DNA of 64,000 bases from Hansfordia pulvinata (Eukaryota; Ascomycota; Sordariomycetes; Xylariales): contig BJKQ01000007.1 of the NCBI GenBank assembly GCA_006538405.1, positions 2,046,001 through 2,110,000 of the forward strand, given 5' to 3'. Both the position numbers and the translations under genes were made by a program. Of this stretch, positions 13,934 to 24,290 are shown one piece after another. The notes under the pieces are model-generated. The model had not been told where the DNA came from. It was given only the letters and a program-made list of their open reading frames with translations, and did no database searches. Each line of letters opens with the position of its first letter. Positions within the stretch are counted from its first letter, which is position 1.

Positions 13934-14939
13934 ATGGACGACACCGCGCCGCTGGCGTCGCTGTCCCTGACCCATGTACACTATGTAAGTGTGCTTTCGG
14001 CATGCTGCTCGACTGAATAGCTTCACCGGGGCGCGCGCCGCCCAGCCCGTGCACCTGCGCGTTTTTGTTGTTGTTTTTGTCGCTGTTGTGAGGGGTATTG
14101 TTATTGTCGTACAGCGTCTCTGCTCGCGTGTCACCCGGGCGACTTCTCTCTGGCAAGCCCCCCCCGGCGCACTCAGCAGAGCCCGGCGGCTCGCGACACT
14201 GCGCTGGCACCCCTGGAATCCATCTGACCGAGCGAACAACCTCCAGGACCCGACCGACAACATCTCGTACCTGTGCGCGTGGCTGGCTCTGATCCCGCAG
14301 GGCCTGTGCGTGGCCTACGCGACCCTGATCTGGTCCACCCGCGAGGCCGAGGTGGCGATGCTCTTCGTCGGGCAGCTGGGCTGCGAGGCCATCAACTTTG
14401 CCCTGAAGCGCCTGATCAAGGAGGAGAGGCCGCGGCGCATGTACGGCAAGGGCTACGGCATGCCCAGCAGCCACGCCCAGTTTGTCGCCTACTTCGCCGT
14501 CTCCATGGCCCTGTTCCTGCTGCTGCGGCACCGCCCGAACCCCCGGCCCCGGCCCGCGGGCAGCCGCAGCATCAACCGCGACCATCTGACCCTCTTCGAA
14601 CGCGCCGTCTACAGCGCCCTCGGGCTCGCCATGGCCGCGGCTGTCGCCTACAGCCGCATCTACCTCAACTACCACACCGAGAAGCAGGTCATGGTGGGCT
14701 GCGCCGCCGGCACCGTCAGCGCCCTGGGCTGGTTCGCCATCACCGCCGTCGCCCGCCGCACTGGCTGGGTGGACTGGGCCATTGAAACCCCCGTGGCGCG
14801 TTGGCTGAGGATTCGGGATCTCGTGGTGGAGGAGGACCTGGCACAGGCTGGCTGGGAGAAGTGGGACGACCGCAAGATCGCCTCCGAGGCGCGGACTGGG
14901 AAGAACAGCAGGGCAACAAACCTCAAGAAACGCGCTTAA
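13934..14939 (+). CDS. CAX4: Dolichyl-diphosphatase (PAP2 family)
   Basis: Integral ER-membrane phosphatase that removes phosphate from dolichyl diphosphate in the ER lumen and recycles the lipid carrier for N-glycosylation (yeast Cax4/Cwh8, mammalian DOLPP1). Exon 1 (13934-13984) encodes MDDTAPLASLSLTHVHY. The 262-nt intron has donor GTAAGT, branch CTGAC and acceptor CCAG. Exon 2 (14247-14939) begins DPTDNISYLC. The product is 247 residues. PAP2 motifs are all visible: K-x6-RP (KRLIKEERP), PSSH in place of PSGH (GMPSSHAQF), and SRIYLNYHTEKQ with the catalytic histidine. About five hydrophobic segments are spread along the protein, and the C-terminus is charged and ends in KKRA. The exon join is in phase and gives the normal family length. 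The start is the first ATG and gives the conserved N-terminus. Confidence 0.93.
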
Positions 14940-16189
14940 TGACGCGGCCTAGAGGCTGCCGCCAGATCGTATCAGAGAGGGGTAGCATGCATGCTTGAGA
15001 CGTGAAGCGTCAAGTCGAAGGAAGAGACGGCCTTTGGCGGCCGAACCATCTTTTCAAGTCCCAATGCAAAGTGACCATGGATCAATCTACCCAGGGCTCC
15101 GTCCGGTGTTGGGTGTTTTCCACACAAAGGTGCACAGTGCGAGTACTCCGTTGCCTTGCATCTCATTGCCGTCCCAAGGGTTCAGCTACGTAAAAGATGC
15201 ATGCAGACCTGACTTCCCCGTGGATCAATCAGGCCGAGCGAACGGGTTGAGCCGCCGACAGGCATACCACGTCTACTCGCCCCGACATACTGATTGCAGG
15301 CGCGCGGGCCGGGTCCCGAAAGCATGATCTTGCATCAAAGCAGCAGTGAAAGAAGTCGTGACGCACACACACACATACGCAGTAGGTAGACCGGGTGGGG
15401 GATTTCGTGGAAATGTAGATCTCAAAATGAAACGGCACCGAGAGGGAGGAAATGCTCGGTGCCGAGATTAACGACGGATCTCATCTTTCTCGGGCGGACC
15501 CCATGACGACACAAAGCCGCCGTGAGCCAGATGCCAGCAGCCATGTCCTGCGAGAGGAGGCATGCCGGCGGCCGAGGTGCCCTGACTATCTGGAGAAAGA
15601 AGGGGAAAAGAGAAGGAGCTCTGAAGCGGGCTCCACGAACCTTTATGGCGATTTTTCTCTCTCTCTCTCTCTCTCTCTCTTGCTCCAACCACCGAGTCGA
15701 CGCACGGACCAATGCCCACACCAGCCAGGTGACGGCACGTGACCGCGCCGCCGGGCCTTACGTAAGGTCGAGACCGGCGAGTCGAGCGAGTACGTACTTC
15801 GCAGGGCGTAATTGGCCCGGCTGTGATTGGCTGGGCTGGGCCGAGGGCGTTGCGCTGCAGTCCCGACTGTCGCCGCCGTCCCGACTCGCTCCTCCGCTGT
15901 GCCGGGAATCAGCGCATCGCCAGCTTCGCCTCTCGTCGTCACCGTTTGCCAACCCCCAAAAACCCACCTACCCAACACTCAACCTCGCTCCTCCGTCGCT
16001 CCCCCGGGCACTCACCCGCGCAACAGCAACCGCCGACTGCGAACAATACAGAACAATCTCCCCTCCACCCGATTTTCGAATCACGAACCCGCCTACTCTT
16101 GCGAGGGACCCGGCCTCGACACACCATCAAACACCACGAATACCCTCCTCCGCCCACCTCCCCGGAGTAAACCCACCAGATCCGCCGCC
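14940..16189. promoter_or_regulatory. CAX4 3' flank and SDH3 promoter region
   Basis: No gene is seen. The region holds a (CT)12 tract (15657-15680), an E-box CACGTG (15736-15741) and a perfect 12-bp palindrome CCTTACGTAAGG (15756-15767). Two inverted CCAAT boxes (ATTGG at 15811-15815 and 15826-15830) lie about 360-380 bp upstream of the SDH3 ATG. CCAAT boxes bound by the HAP/CCAAT-binding complex are known regulators of respiratory genes in fungi, so these are plausible SDH3 elements, by inference only. The last 350 bp before the ATG are pyrimidine-rich, as is typical of a fungal 5' UTR. Confidence 0.5.
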
Positions 16190-17066
16190 ATGAACACCTC
16201 GAGAATTGGCGTCCGCGCCCTGCGTCAGGGTGAGTTGCAGCGCTTGCCCCCCCCTCATCCCCTTCCAATCCATGACTGCCTCGGTGCTGCTTCTGTTGCC
16301 CGATCAGAGACGCCTGCCCCTTGCATCACGGCATGCTCGATTGACTGCGTTAGCAGCATCGAATGGGGGTGTCGGTGGGAAGACTCTTCTCCTTCTCCTT
16401 CTCCCCCTTCCCCTTCTCCCCCTTCTCCTCCGAGCTTCTGACACCCGATCAATGCACATATAACCCAAACCCCTTCCTCACAAACCCCAAAGAACCCCCC
16501 ACTGACACCGGGCCCCTTTTTTTTCCCGCACCAACAGCCCAGGCACCCAACGCCTTCTTCTCGGCGCACACGGCCCCGCGCCTGGCGGCGGCGGCCGCGG
16601 CCAGGCTGCAGCCGACCCGCGGGGCCGCGACGACGCAGCGCCTGGCGCCGGCCGACGGCAACGAGATCCTGGCCGCGCAGCGCAAGCAGCGGCCCGTGGC
16701 GCCCCACATCACCATCTACGACCACAACCAGATCTGGCTGGGCGCCTCCATCTGGACGCGCTTCACGGGCATGATGTTCACGGGGGCCTGTACGGCTTCG
16801 GAGCCGCCTACCTCGCCGCCCCGCTGCTGGGGTGGCACCTCGAGAGCGCCTCCATGGCCGCCGCCTTCGCCGCCTGGCCCGTCGCCCTCAAGGCCGGCGC
16901 CAAGTTCCTCGCCGCCTGGCCCTTCCTCTTCCACCTCTTCAACGGCTCCCGCCACCTCGTCTGGGACCTCGCCAAGGGCTTCAACAAGAAGGCCATCGCC
17001 CAGGGCAGCTGGGCCATCTGGGGCGCCAGCCTCGTCAGCGCCCTCGGCCTCGTCGCCTTCGTCTAG
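16190..17066 (+). CDS. SDH3: Succinate dehydrogenase cytochrome b subunit, with an apparent 1-base frameshift
   Basis: Membrane anchor of complex II; helps bind haem b and ubiquinone in the inner mitochondrial membrane. Exon 1 (16190-16229) starts at GCCGCCATG. The intron (308 nt) has donor GTGAGT and acceptor ACAG. Exon 2 (16538-17066) ends at TAG. The Ala/Arg-rich N-terminus looks like a mitochondrial presequence. The core begins RPVAPHITIYDHNQ, followed by SIWTR, which keeps the Ser-x3-Arg quinone-site spacing. FHLFNGSRHLVWD contains the expected haem-ligand histidine. The conserved frame breaks at the G5 run 16782-16786: upstream reads MMFTG and downstream reads GLYGFGAAYLAAPLLGW one frame over. 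One additional G would restore a family-length protein of about 189 residues. As written, the upstream frame runs on into low-complexity sequence. An assembly error is likelier than a broken single-copy gene. Convergent with TAF6, 974 bp apart. Confidence 0.9.
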
Positions 17067-18040
17067 ATTGGTCGATGGAAGGGGACCAAGGGACGCGGTG
17101 TGGGGAGAAGGGGAAGGGGGGTTGGTGTCGCTGCGGGAGAGTGACGAAGAGGCGGGGAGGGCGGGGCTGAAGAGGGAAGCCCGGGCCCGAGCTGGTCAAC
17201 TGGAAGACCCATTGAGCAGTCTTCCCCAATCAACAAACTACCAGAGGATGGGGATTGGACGAGAGGGACAGCATTGATTACTCGACTCACCCCGAGATGA
17301 TGAGGTTGTCTTTGCGCATAAACTCTGGTCGACTCCCATATCATGTCAGCGTCGAGGCCCAAGCTCGAGTCGACCCGTCCCTCGCGACGATGGATGGATG
17401 GGGTTCAGCGCGCTGCCGGTTCGGACAGACGACTAGCATAGCATACGATGGACCGCAGTCCAAAACTGTAAAGACTTTCCTGTGTTCAATGATGCAAACA
17501 AAACGATCCCATTATCTTCCTTGCCCCGGTCCCGTTGCTTGTAGCAAGCCGTCGGGGAGACATTTTATTCTCAATTTATGATACGATCGCCAAAAGAGAA
17601 AAAGAAAAAAAAAGAACAAGCCTTGCCTCTCTGCCAGCCAGACGGCTTCAGTCTGCGAGAGCTTTCTCGCTTGATACGGTAAGAAGTGGATACATTAACA
17701 GATAACAATGGTGAGTGATGGCAATTTTTTGTTTTGTCTTGTTCCTCGTGTCAACGCCGTTCGCCGTGCCGGACGCTCTACCCAACCCGTCCGTGAAATG
17801 CCGCAGGGTATTGCTTTCGCCCGATTTGCCTTAAGAGAAAAACCACCGGTGGACCTTCTTCCGGCCCGCCACCAAATCCAAAATATCAAGTGCGCTCTTC
17901 GCGTCTGCCCAGCTCCAAGTGACCCTGGCGGGGGTGAGGAGCATCCTTGTGTCTGCCCGACCCACCGCGACTGGTGGAGTCGCGCTGCCGCAGCGTCTGC
18001 GACGGATGGAGGGCCGCGCCACGCCTGCCGGGCACCGCCG
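17067..18040. other. Convergent 3' intergenic region between SDH3 and TAF6
   Basis: This stretch holds the 3' ends of two convergent genes. No coding potential was recognised. An A-rich patch (about 17580-17615) and AT-richer sequence at 17570-17730 probably include transcript ends for one or both genes, but no precise polyadenylation site is assigned. Confidence 0.4.
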
Positions 18041-19608
18041 TTACTGGAAGCTGCGGGCGTCCAGGACGGCCTGGTTCAGGCGGTGGTCGCCAAGGGCGGC
18101 GATGCGCTGGCCGAGGATCTCGCCGACAAAGGCCTTGAGCTCGCCCGCCTCGCGCTCGCCGGCGGCGTCGCCGGCGCCGTTGACGCCGTTCTGCATGGGC
18201 AGGTCCGCGTCGCCGGCGGTGCCGAGGGACCGGACGGTCCTGACGATGGCGTCGCTGACCCACTGGAAGTCGTCGCGGCTCCTCTCGCGCAGGGGCCGCA
18301 GGAGGTTGTCCTCGAACTCCTTGAGGTTGGGCAGGACCAGGACGCGGATGGCCTCGGGCCCGCCGGCCGCCAGGACGCCGCTGATGGCGCCGAACCAGAC
18401 GGCCGGGGGCGAGTTGGGGTTGAGGAAGCTCTTGAGGCAGGACCGCGTGAGCTTGGGCCGCAGGAGCTTGTTGGAGGCCGAGTACTGCTTGGCGATCTGG
18501 CCGATCAGGCTGGCGGCCAGCTCGCGCAGGCTGTACTGCTCCTTGACGGCGTCGGCGCCCGTCTCGGAGCCGATCTTGCGGGCCATCAGGCACGTCAGCA
18601 CGGGCGCGGCCAGGGGGCCGGCGTAGGGGTCGACGAAGATGTGCTTGTTGGAGATGAGCGCGTTGGTGAGCAGCATCATCTGGCGCAGGACGAACGCGTC
18701 GTCGAGGTGGTGCGTGACCTCGTGGGAGATGAAGTTGACAAAGTAGGGGATCAGCTGGTGGATGCCCGGGTCCGAGTTGACCGACTCGAGGGCGGCCTCG
18801 CGCAGTCTCTGGGCTTCGGCGTCGGGATTGTCGTCAAGCAAGGCCTTCTGTACCTTTTCAAAGTAGAGCGACAACTCCTTGGAGAGGACGTGTTTGACGT
18901 TGGGCTTGAAGTTGGATGGGTCGTTCCCGGACATGGCAGCGAGGGTGGGGTTGGCGCCCGGTCCTTTGGCGAGCAGGTCTTGCGAGCGGGACTCGCCCGA
19001 GGTGGGATTCTGGGGTATGGACGGCTGGACGCCTTCCACGGCCAGCCAGTGGGCTGCGGCCAGTGCGCAGACTCGGTCAGCGGATTCTTGCCAGCGGGGA
19101 AGCGACGGATGGGAGAGGAAGACGCACCGGTGAAACTGGTATCTCGGGGGACTTTGGGCAGCGGGGCGTTGATGAGCTTCTCGAAGTCTATCTCCTCGTC
19201 CTCGATGTAGAACAGAGGCTGGCCCGGGCCGAGACTGGCCTCGCCGTAGCGCAGAGGCCGCGTGGAGTCGTAGCCGTAGAGGGGCTCGACGTCGAGGACT
19301 TTGAGAGCGAGGGAGACGTCCTGCACGGTCATGGTGGTGCGCTTGGCGGCGCGCATGAAGCGCAGGGCCTCGATGATGACCTGGCCGATGCGGTACTCGA
19401 CATCCTGCGACAACGTGCGCAGCGCCTCGTCGCCGAGGTTGCCGATTCCCACCGACTCTGCGACATCCTTGACGTTCTCGGGGTTCCAGAGCAGGCGCGC
19501 CTCGTTGGGGGCGCCGGATCCAGCACCGGCGGCGGCGCTGCCCGGCTGCCCGGGGGGCTGAGCCTTGGTGGCGCCATCTTGGGCGGCGGCGCGCGCATTC
19601 GTAGCCAT
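18041..19608 (-). CDS. TAF6: Transcription initiation factor TFIID subunit 6
   Basis: Histone-fold TAF of TFIID (and of SAGA in yeast), pairing with TAF9 in core-promoter recognition by RNA polymerase II. Exon 1 is 19608-19128 and exon 2 is 19053-18041. The 74-nt intron has donor GTGCGT, a CTGAC branch and acceptor GCAG; the spliced codon gives [14 protein letters not shown]. The product is 497 residues. An Ala/Gly/Gln-rich head (1-40) precedes the histone fold (about 42-115), which includes [13 protein letters not shown] and [15 protein letters not shown]. The linker [14 protein letters not shown] is typical of the family. The C-terminal HEAT-repeat domain (about 210-445) includes [16 protein letters not shown] and HELIPYF-like [12 protein letters not shown]. 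The C-terminus after about 450 is variable, with [14 protein letters not shown]. The protein looks intact. The start is the ATG just upstream of the Ala-rich head. Confidence 0.95.
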
Positions 19609-20875
19609 GGTCGGCGGCTCTGACGGCGCTGGCTGTGCTGGCGATGATGCGGCGCAGGCGACTGTTGATGGATGGACGCCGGGGGGGGGGGGGGGCTTTG
19701 GAGTGCGTAGGTCGGAGCTCAGGCGGCGGGAGCGGGCGCGGTGCGATTGACCGAGTTGGGTGCCAGGGCGGGAGCCCTCGAGAATGAGGCGAGGCCTGCT
19801 CGCAACCGGATTCAGGCAGTCGGAGGTTTGTCCAAGGCGGGAGGCTTGACGAGTGGCGGGGCACGATTGTGCGCCTGTGCCGGAGGGGATGGTGAGGATG
19901 TGAACTGCAGCTCTCGTGGAGGTGAGAGGCCGCAGATGGAGCAGCCACAGCTGCGCGACCGCCTTCGCGTCCGTCGGCCGTCCGTACCTAAATGAGCGTT
20001 CAAAGGTTGGTGTGCTGAGCTGGGTTGAGAGGTACCCGCCGAGCTTGGACTTCTGGATCTGGTTAGCATACGTCCCCACCGTGGTGCCAGACTATGTGAC
20101 TGTTATCCGACGGGGAGATGAACAATCGAATACGGTGTCGGGTAATGTGGAGGGACTCGTGATGAACGGGCGTCGGCCAGTTTTCAACTGCGTACGACGG
20201 GAGTACTGCCGGCCCCGCTCGATACCGTGCTCCAAACCGTCTCACATCTTCCACGATGCGTCTTATTAATACCGGAGAATCACTGACCAAGGTGGTGTGC
20301 TGACCACGCTCTGTTTCGGCTTCAAGAGGATTCTGATTTACTTGCCAGGACAGATGAGATATCAGTCGATTGTATTCTACGAGACTCTGGCCTCCCGGCG
20401 CCTGGATGGATTGCATTTTCTGTCTCCCTCACACCAAGATTCCTCGCATGCTGTGTTCTGCTACAAGTTCGATGGGGGTGACAACCGGGCGGCGGCCAAG
20501 GATTGAAAAGGGCGCCACACACAGCACTATTCCGGATTGCAGTATGACTGGTTTGGATTCATCACTAATGCCCGAGAGGTAAGTCCTCGAAGAGACGGGC
20601 ACGCCGCGTCTCCTCCGCCTCCCCGTCTGGACTCACCCGGCAAATCCAGCTCTCAACCACCTGTCGAAACGTCGTAATACTGAAAAGCCATTGTTCCCAA
20701 TTCCTCCGATGGGAAATTTCCAGAACCCAAACGCCATAGCCGAGACTGATAATGTTGTTGTTGTTGTTGTCGTCGTCGTCGTCGTCGTTGTAGTAGTAGA
20801 GGAGGGGGTTCGAAAAAAAAAAAAAAAGTTGACGCCAAGCAAGGGTGCCATGGTTTAGACCCGCAACCCTACTTC
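19609..20875. promoter_or_regulatory. TAF6 upstream region and 3' flank of the 111-residue gene
   Basis: No gene is seen. It contains a G15 run (19681-19695) just upstream of TAF6, in its probable 5' UTR, an imperfect (TTG/TCG)n trinucleotide tract (about 20754-20791) and an A15 run (20813-20827) close to the stop of the small gene. Open frames crossing these are repeat translations. Confidence 0.4.
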
Positions 20876-21335
20876 CTACTTGGAGAGGCCGGGGATGCCG
20901 GGGACGCTGGGGATGAAGCTTCCGCTGTCGTCCTTGCCCTGGCGCTCGGCGCGGTTGATGCCCTGCTTGGAGACCATGTCGCCGACGGGCTGCAGCAGGC
21001 CGCCCTGGCCGACCTGGCCGGCTACCAGGTTGTTGACGCCGTCCTGCAGCGTGTCGACCTGCTCGACGCCGGTGACCTTGGACTTGTCGAGTTCCTCTGG
21101 GGACGGACGGACGCGAAGAAGGGGTTAGATGACGGTACTACTGGGCTGTGGACCGGTCGTCGAGAGGGAGGAGGAGGGGTTTTTTTTGGCGCTCGGGTAC
21201 GTAGGTAGGTAGGTACTTACGCTTGGTCGCATAGCTGACCTTGTTGTCCTTGGTGAAGTAGTATAGGATGTTGTCCTCGATCCAAGGCATCCAGTTCTCG
21301 TATTGCTCGTTGTAAGTCTGTCTTGCCCACTCCAT
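20876..21335 (-). CDS. Conserved small fungal protein of unknown function (111 aa)
   Basis: Exon 1 is 21335-21221 and exon 2 is 21096-20876. The 124-nt intron has donor GTAAGT and acceptor CCCCAG and joins KQELDKSKVTG in phase. The protein starts MEWARQTYNEQYENWMPWIE, rich in Trp and Tyr, then has YYFTKDNKVSYATK. The second half is LQDGVNNLVAGQVGQGGLLQP followed by GDMVSKQGINRAERQGKDD and a short Gly/Pro/Ser tail ending GLSK. There is no signal peptide or membrane segment. The split structure with clean consensus splice sites and the strong non-random composition support a real gene. I recall similar small ascomycete proteins but can name no function. It is in tandem behind TAF6, which is on the same strand. 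Confidence 0.82.
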
Positions 21336-24290
21336 CTTGATTGGGTGGACGGCTGGGGAGGATAAGAAGGACAGTGTTGCCAGGAACGCGGGCTTCTTGT
21401 CTCAGTCGGTCGATCGTGCGTTGGCTTGGCTTGTCCTCGAAGAAGATGGGATTATCGGGGTCAGTCAGTTCGGCCCGTGTTGTCGTCACAAAGAAAACTA
21501 CTGAAGCGGACGATGGCGGACGATGGGTGGGGGAGCGGCGATATATTTGTGGTGTTTGGGTTGGCACTTGAAGTGACTTGGGAGGGCGACCACTCTTTCG
21601 GAGGTGCGTGCCCCCTCTTATTTTATACCTCCCGCCTACATAACTTACCTCACTGACATGGATTGCCCAGGGATGTATGTTTGTCAAGTATCAATGCGTG
21701 TAGGTACCACCTACATACATTTGATACCTAACGTTCCAACATTGATGATGAACCAGCGATTGAACCTTTTTTGCCTTGGAAGCCCGTGTGCGGCGGGCTA
21801 CGTCATGGCGGCGGCCCGCGGTCGCGCGCTGATTGGCCCGCCGCCCTCGAAACGGCCCAAAACAAGGAATGCGAGTAGGCGGCGCCCAGACAGCCACACT
21901 ACGACTTACACTGACAGGGATGCCGTCCCTTCTTCGCTGCGGAGGCCGGATCATGTTATCGCATGACTGCTGCCTCCCGTGGCCCCCCTTCACTCACTGA
22001 CACTGATATGAGACTCTTACGGGGGATCTGGTGCCGTCTACGAGCATCTGAGGTACCTATGCACCTAGGTACGTCTATCTATTTGTCTGAATCCTCCCAA
22101 TACCGACGTGGCTATGGCTGTGGCGGTGGGTGGCTAGCAGCCCGCTGTTGGGCCTGGTGGATTCGTAGATCTGGGCTCTTCGGAGGGACGCGCGACGGCA
22201 GGTTTCAACACCCTTTTCTGCCACGCCCTGGGTAATGAATGTATGGTGGTCCATCTCCAAGACAGGAGACAGCGCATCGGTACCTACCTATGTATGCGCG
22301 ACGCCAGCATGTGAAGATCGATCGGGCAAGGACACAGAACTTGCCAGGTTGGCAGGCAGGCAGACTCCCGTGATCCTGGGAACGCCCGCAAGATCCCGCT
22401 GCCAGTGACCGACCACGCCGCCGGAGGCCACATCCCTTCGCCACCTACCTACCTAACCTACCTAAGGTACCCATTGTACTCTGGGTAGCAGGCCGCGGGG
22501 CGTTCAGACCGGGCTACTGGCGGCGGCCTCTGGGCCCCCCCTGAAGGGCACATCTCCGGTCAGGCTTTCTCATCGGCCCCTCACATGCCACTCTCCTCTG
22601 CAGGGTTCACCCCATACCCCAAGTGGTAGGAGTTGGCCGAATCTGCCCAGTAGAACACCCCCGAACTCGACAAGACCTCGCGGGGCTTGGTGCGCGCGGA
22701 GACACACTCGCGGGAAGCCTGCCCTGCCCTCGAGTCTCGGACTGACAGACAAGAGGCCACAGCGCAGTGCAAGAAAGTTATCTCTGCCGCTGTTCGGTCG
22801 CCGTTCGGCTGCAGCCTGCAGCCTGCGTGCCACCGCGCTGCTGTCGCACGTATGACTCGAAAAAGGGGAACGAGGGGGGGTTGGGGGGGGAGGGGTTCGA
22901 AGAGATCGATCGCTGCCGCCGCTCAGCGACAAGATGATCGGAAACAGCCACGGCGAGGCTTCATAAGCGAGGGCGGGGCCTAACACACCACCCTGTCCTG
23001 TCACCGTGCTGTGCGGAAGGCACGCGAAGCTACCGGGCCTAACCGCGCGGTCACGACTCTGGCTTCGCAGGAGGCCCGGTGGACAGTTGACACGTTTGCT
23101 TGCTTGCTAAGGTTGGAAAAGCGAGGAAGGGGAAGTGGTATATCATTCTTGTGACAGGATCGAGGCTCGCCCAGTCGCTGCAGCACAGTTGGGCAGGGCC
23201 GTTCCCTGACATTTCAACCGACTGAACTTACCTCAAGCCCCAGTACCTGTTGATCCGGCCGACGCCACCTGTCGACGCGCGCAGCAGCTCGCTATCGTAC
23301 TCCGAAAAGCCCTGTCCCGTCCCCGAGAGAAAGCAGTCGGAGACGCTCCAAGACTGGCCACAAGAGCAACGGATCTATCTGTCCACAGGAGATTCTCCTG
23401 GGCAAGCCAAAGAAGGGGAAACAGAAGAGCTGGTTACATGAGTATTTTTCAAGCCCAATCTAGCCCGGCAACTTCGCGAGAGAAAGGAAAAGGAGATGGG
23501 ACTGCGGATCCGGTTACAAAGGTCCGCAGGTCCTGAGTCGCCTCTCCCGCGATGGCCCTCGCACGAGTACACGAGCACCCATACATGCCTTTGGCGTGAT
23601 TTTCGCCCACGCCGCACAGCCAACGAGAATGGAGCGTTCTATTTCATCCTTTCGAGTACCAGTTTTCTGCTGCGACAGGCCAGACCAGCTTCCAACAAGC
23701 CAGACATATCGCTTTGCTTAACCCCCTACTACCAGCAACCGCACGAGTCAAGGTTGAATGCAGAATAAGGCACAAAGAATTCGGTCGACACGAAGCGATG
23801 TGAACACTTCGTATTCTTCTTCTGCGCCTATACTTGCTGAAGCCTAACCAAGTCGCCCAAGCTGAGCTACCAACAATACAATCCCCAGACATCATACCGC
23901 AAATCGCTCAAACCTCTTCCATCCAACAAGCTAAATAACCCTCTCGCAGCGGGGAGTTGGCAGATTCCCGTACGCTACACATCACCTCGTGCCACTCGAC
24001 ACGAATACCCAGAGGCCCGACCACCGCTCAGTCGAATGTGTGTCGCCAACAGCCTCCGGTCGCGAGGAAAGGCGCCTAGCTTTCGCTTCTTTCTTAGTGC
24101 ACCGACACGTGGTCCAATGAGTCCATAGGCGATCGACAGCAAAACCTCGAGCAGCGACAGAGCCCGTGAATCTGACGTCTAAGCGTCCTCACCAGTAGCA
24201 TCCATTCGCTCATCTACAATGGGAGAAAACCCAAAAGCCATATCGCGAGACGCTCGGTCTATTCGTAAGCCCTGTCCCATCATTGCTTGT
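21336..24290. other. Intergenic region upstream of the 111-aa gene and downstream of the transhydrogenase gene
   Basis: No gene is seen in about 3 kb. Short TACCTAAGGTACC-like motifs occur at 22051-22071 and 22442-22471. Open frames at 22570-23004 and 22687-22983 are antisense to each other and lack recognisable content. The part next to 24290 is AT-richer and probably includes the transhydrogenase 3' UTR. Confidence 0.4.

Noticed and set aside
17708..19623. 500-codon plus-strand frame over TAF6
   Set aside because: Antisense to the TAF6 exons, whose protein is unmistakable.
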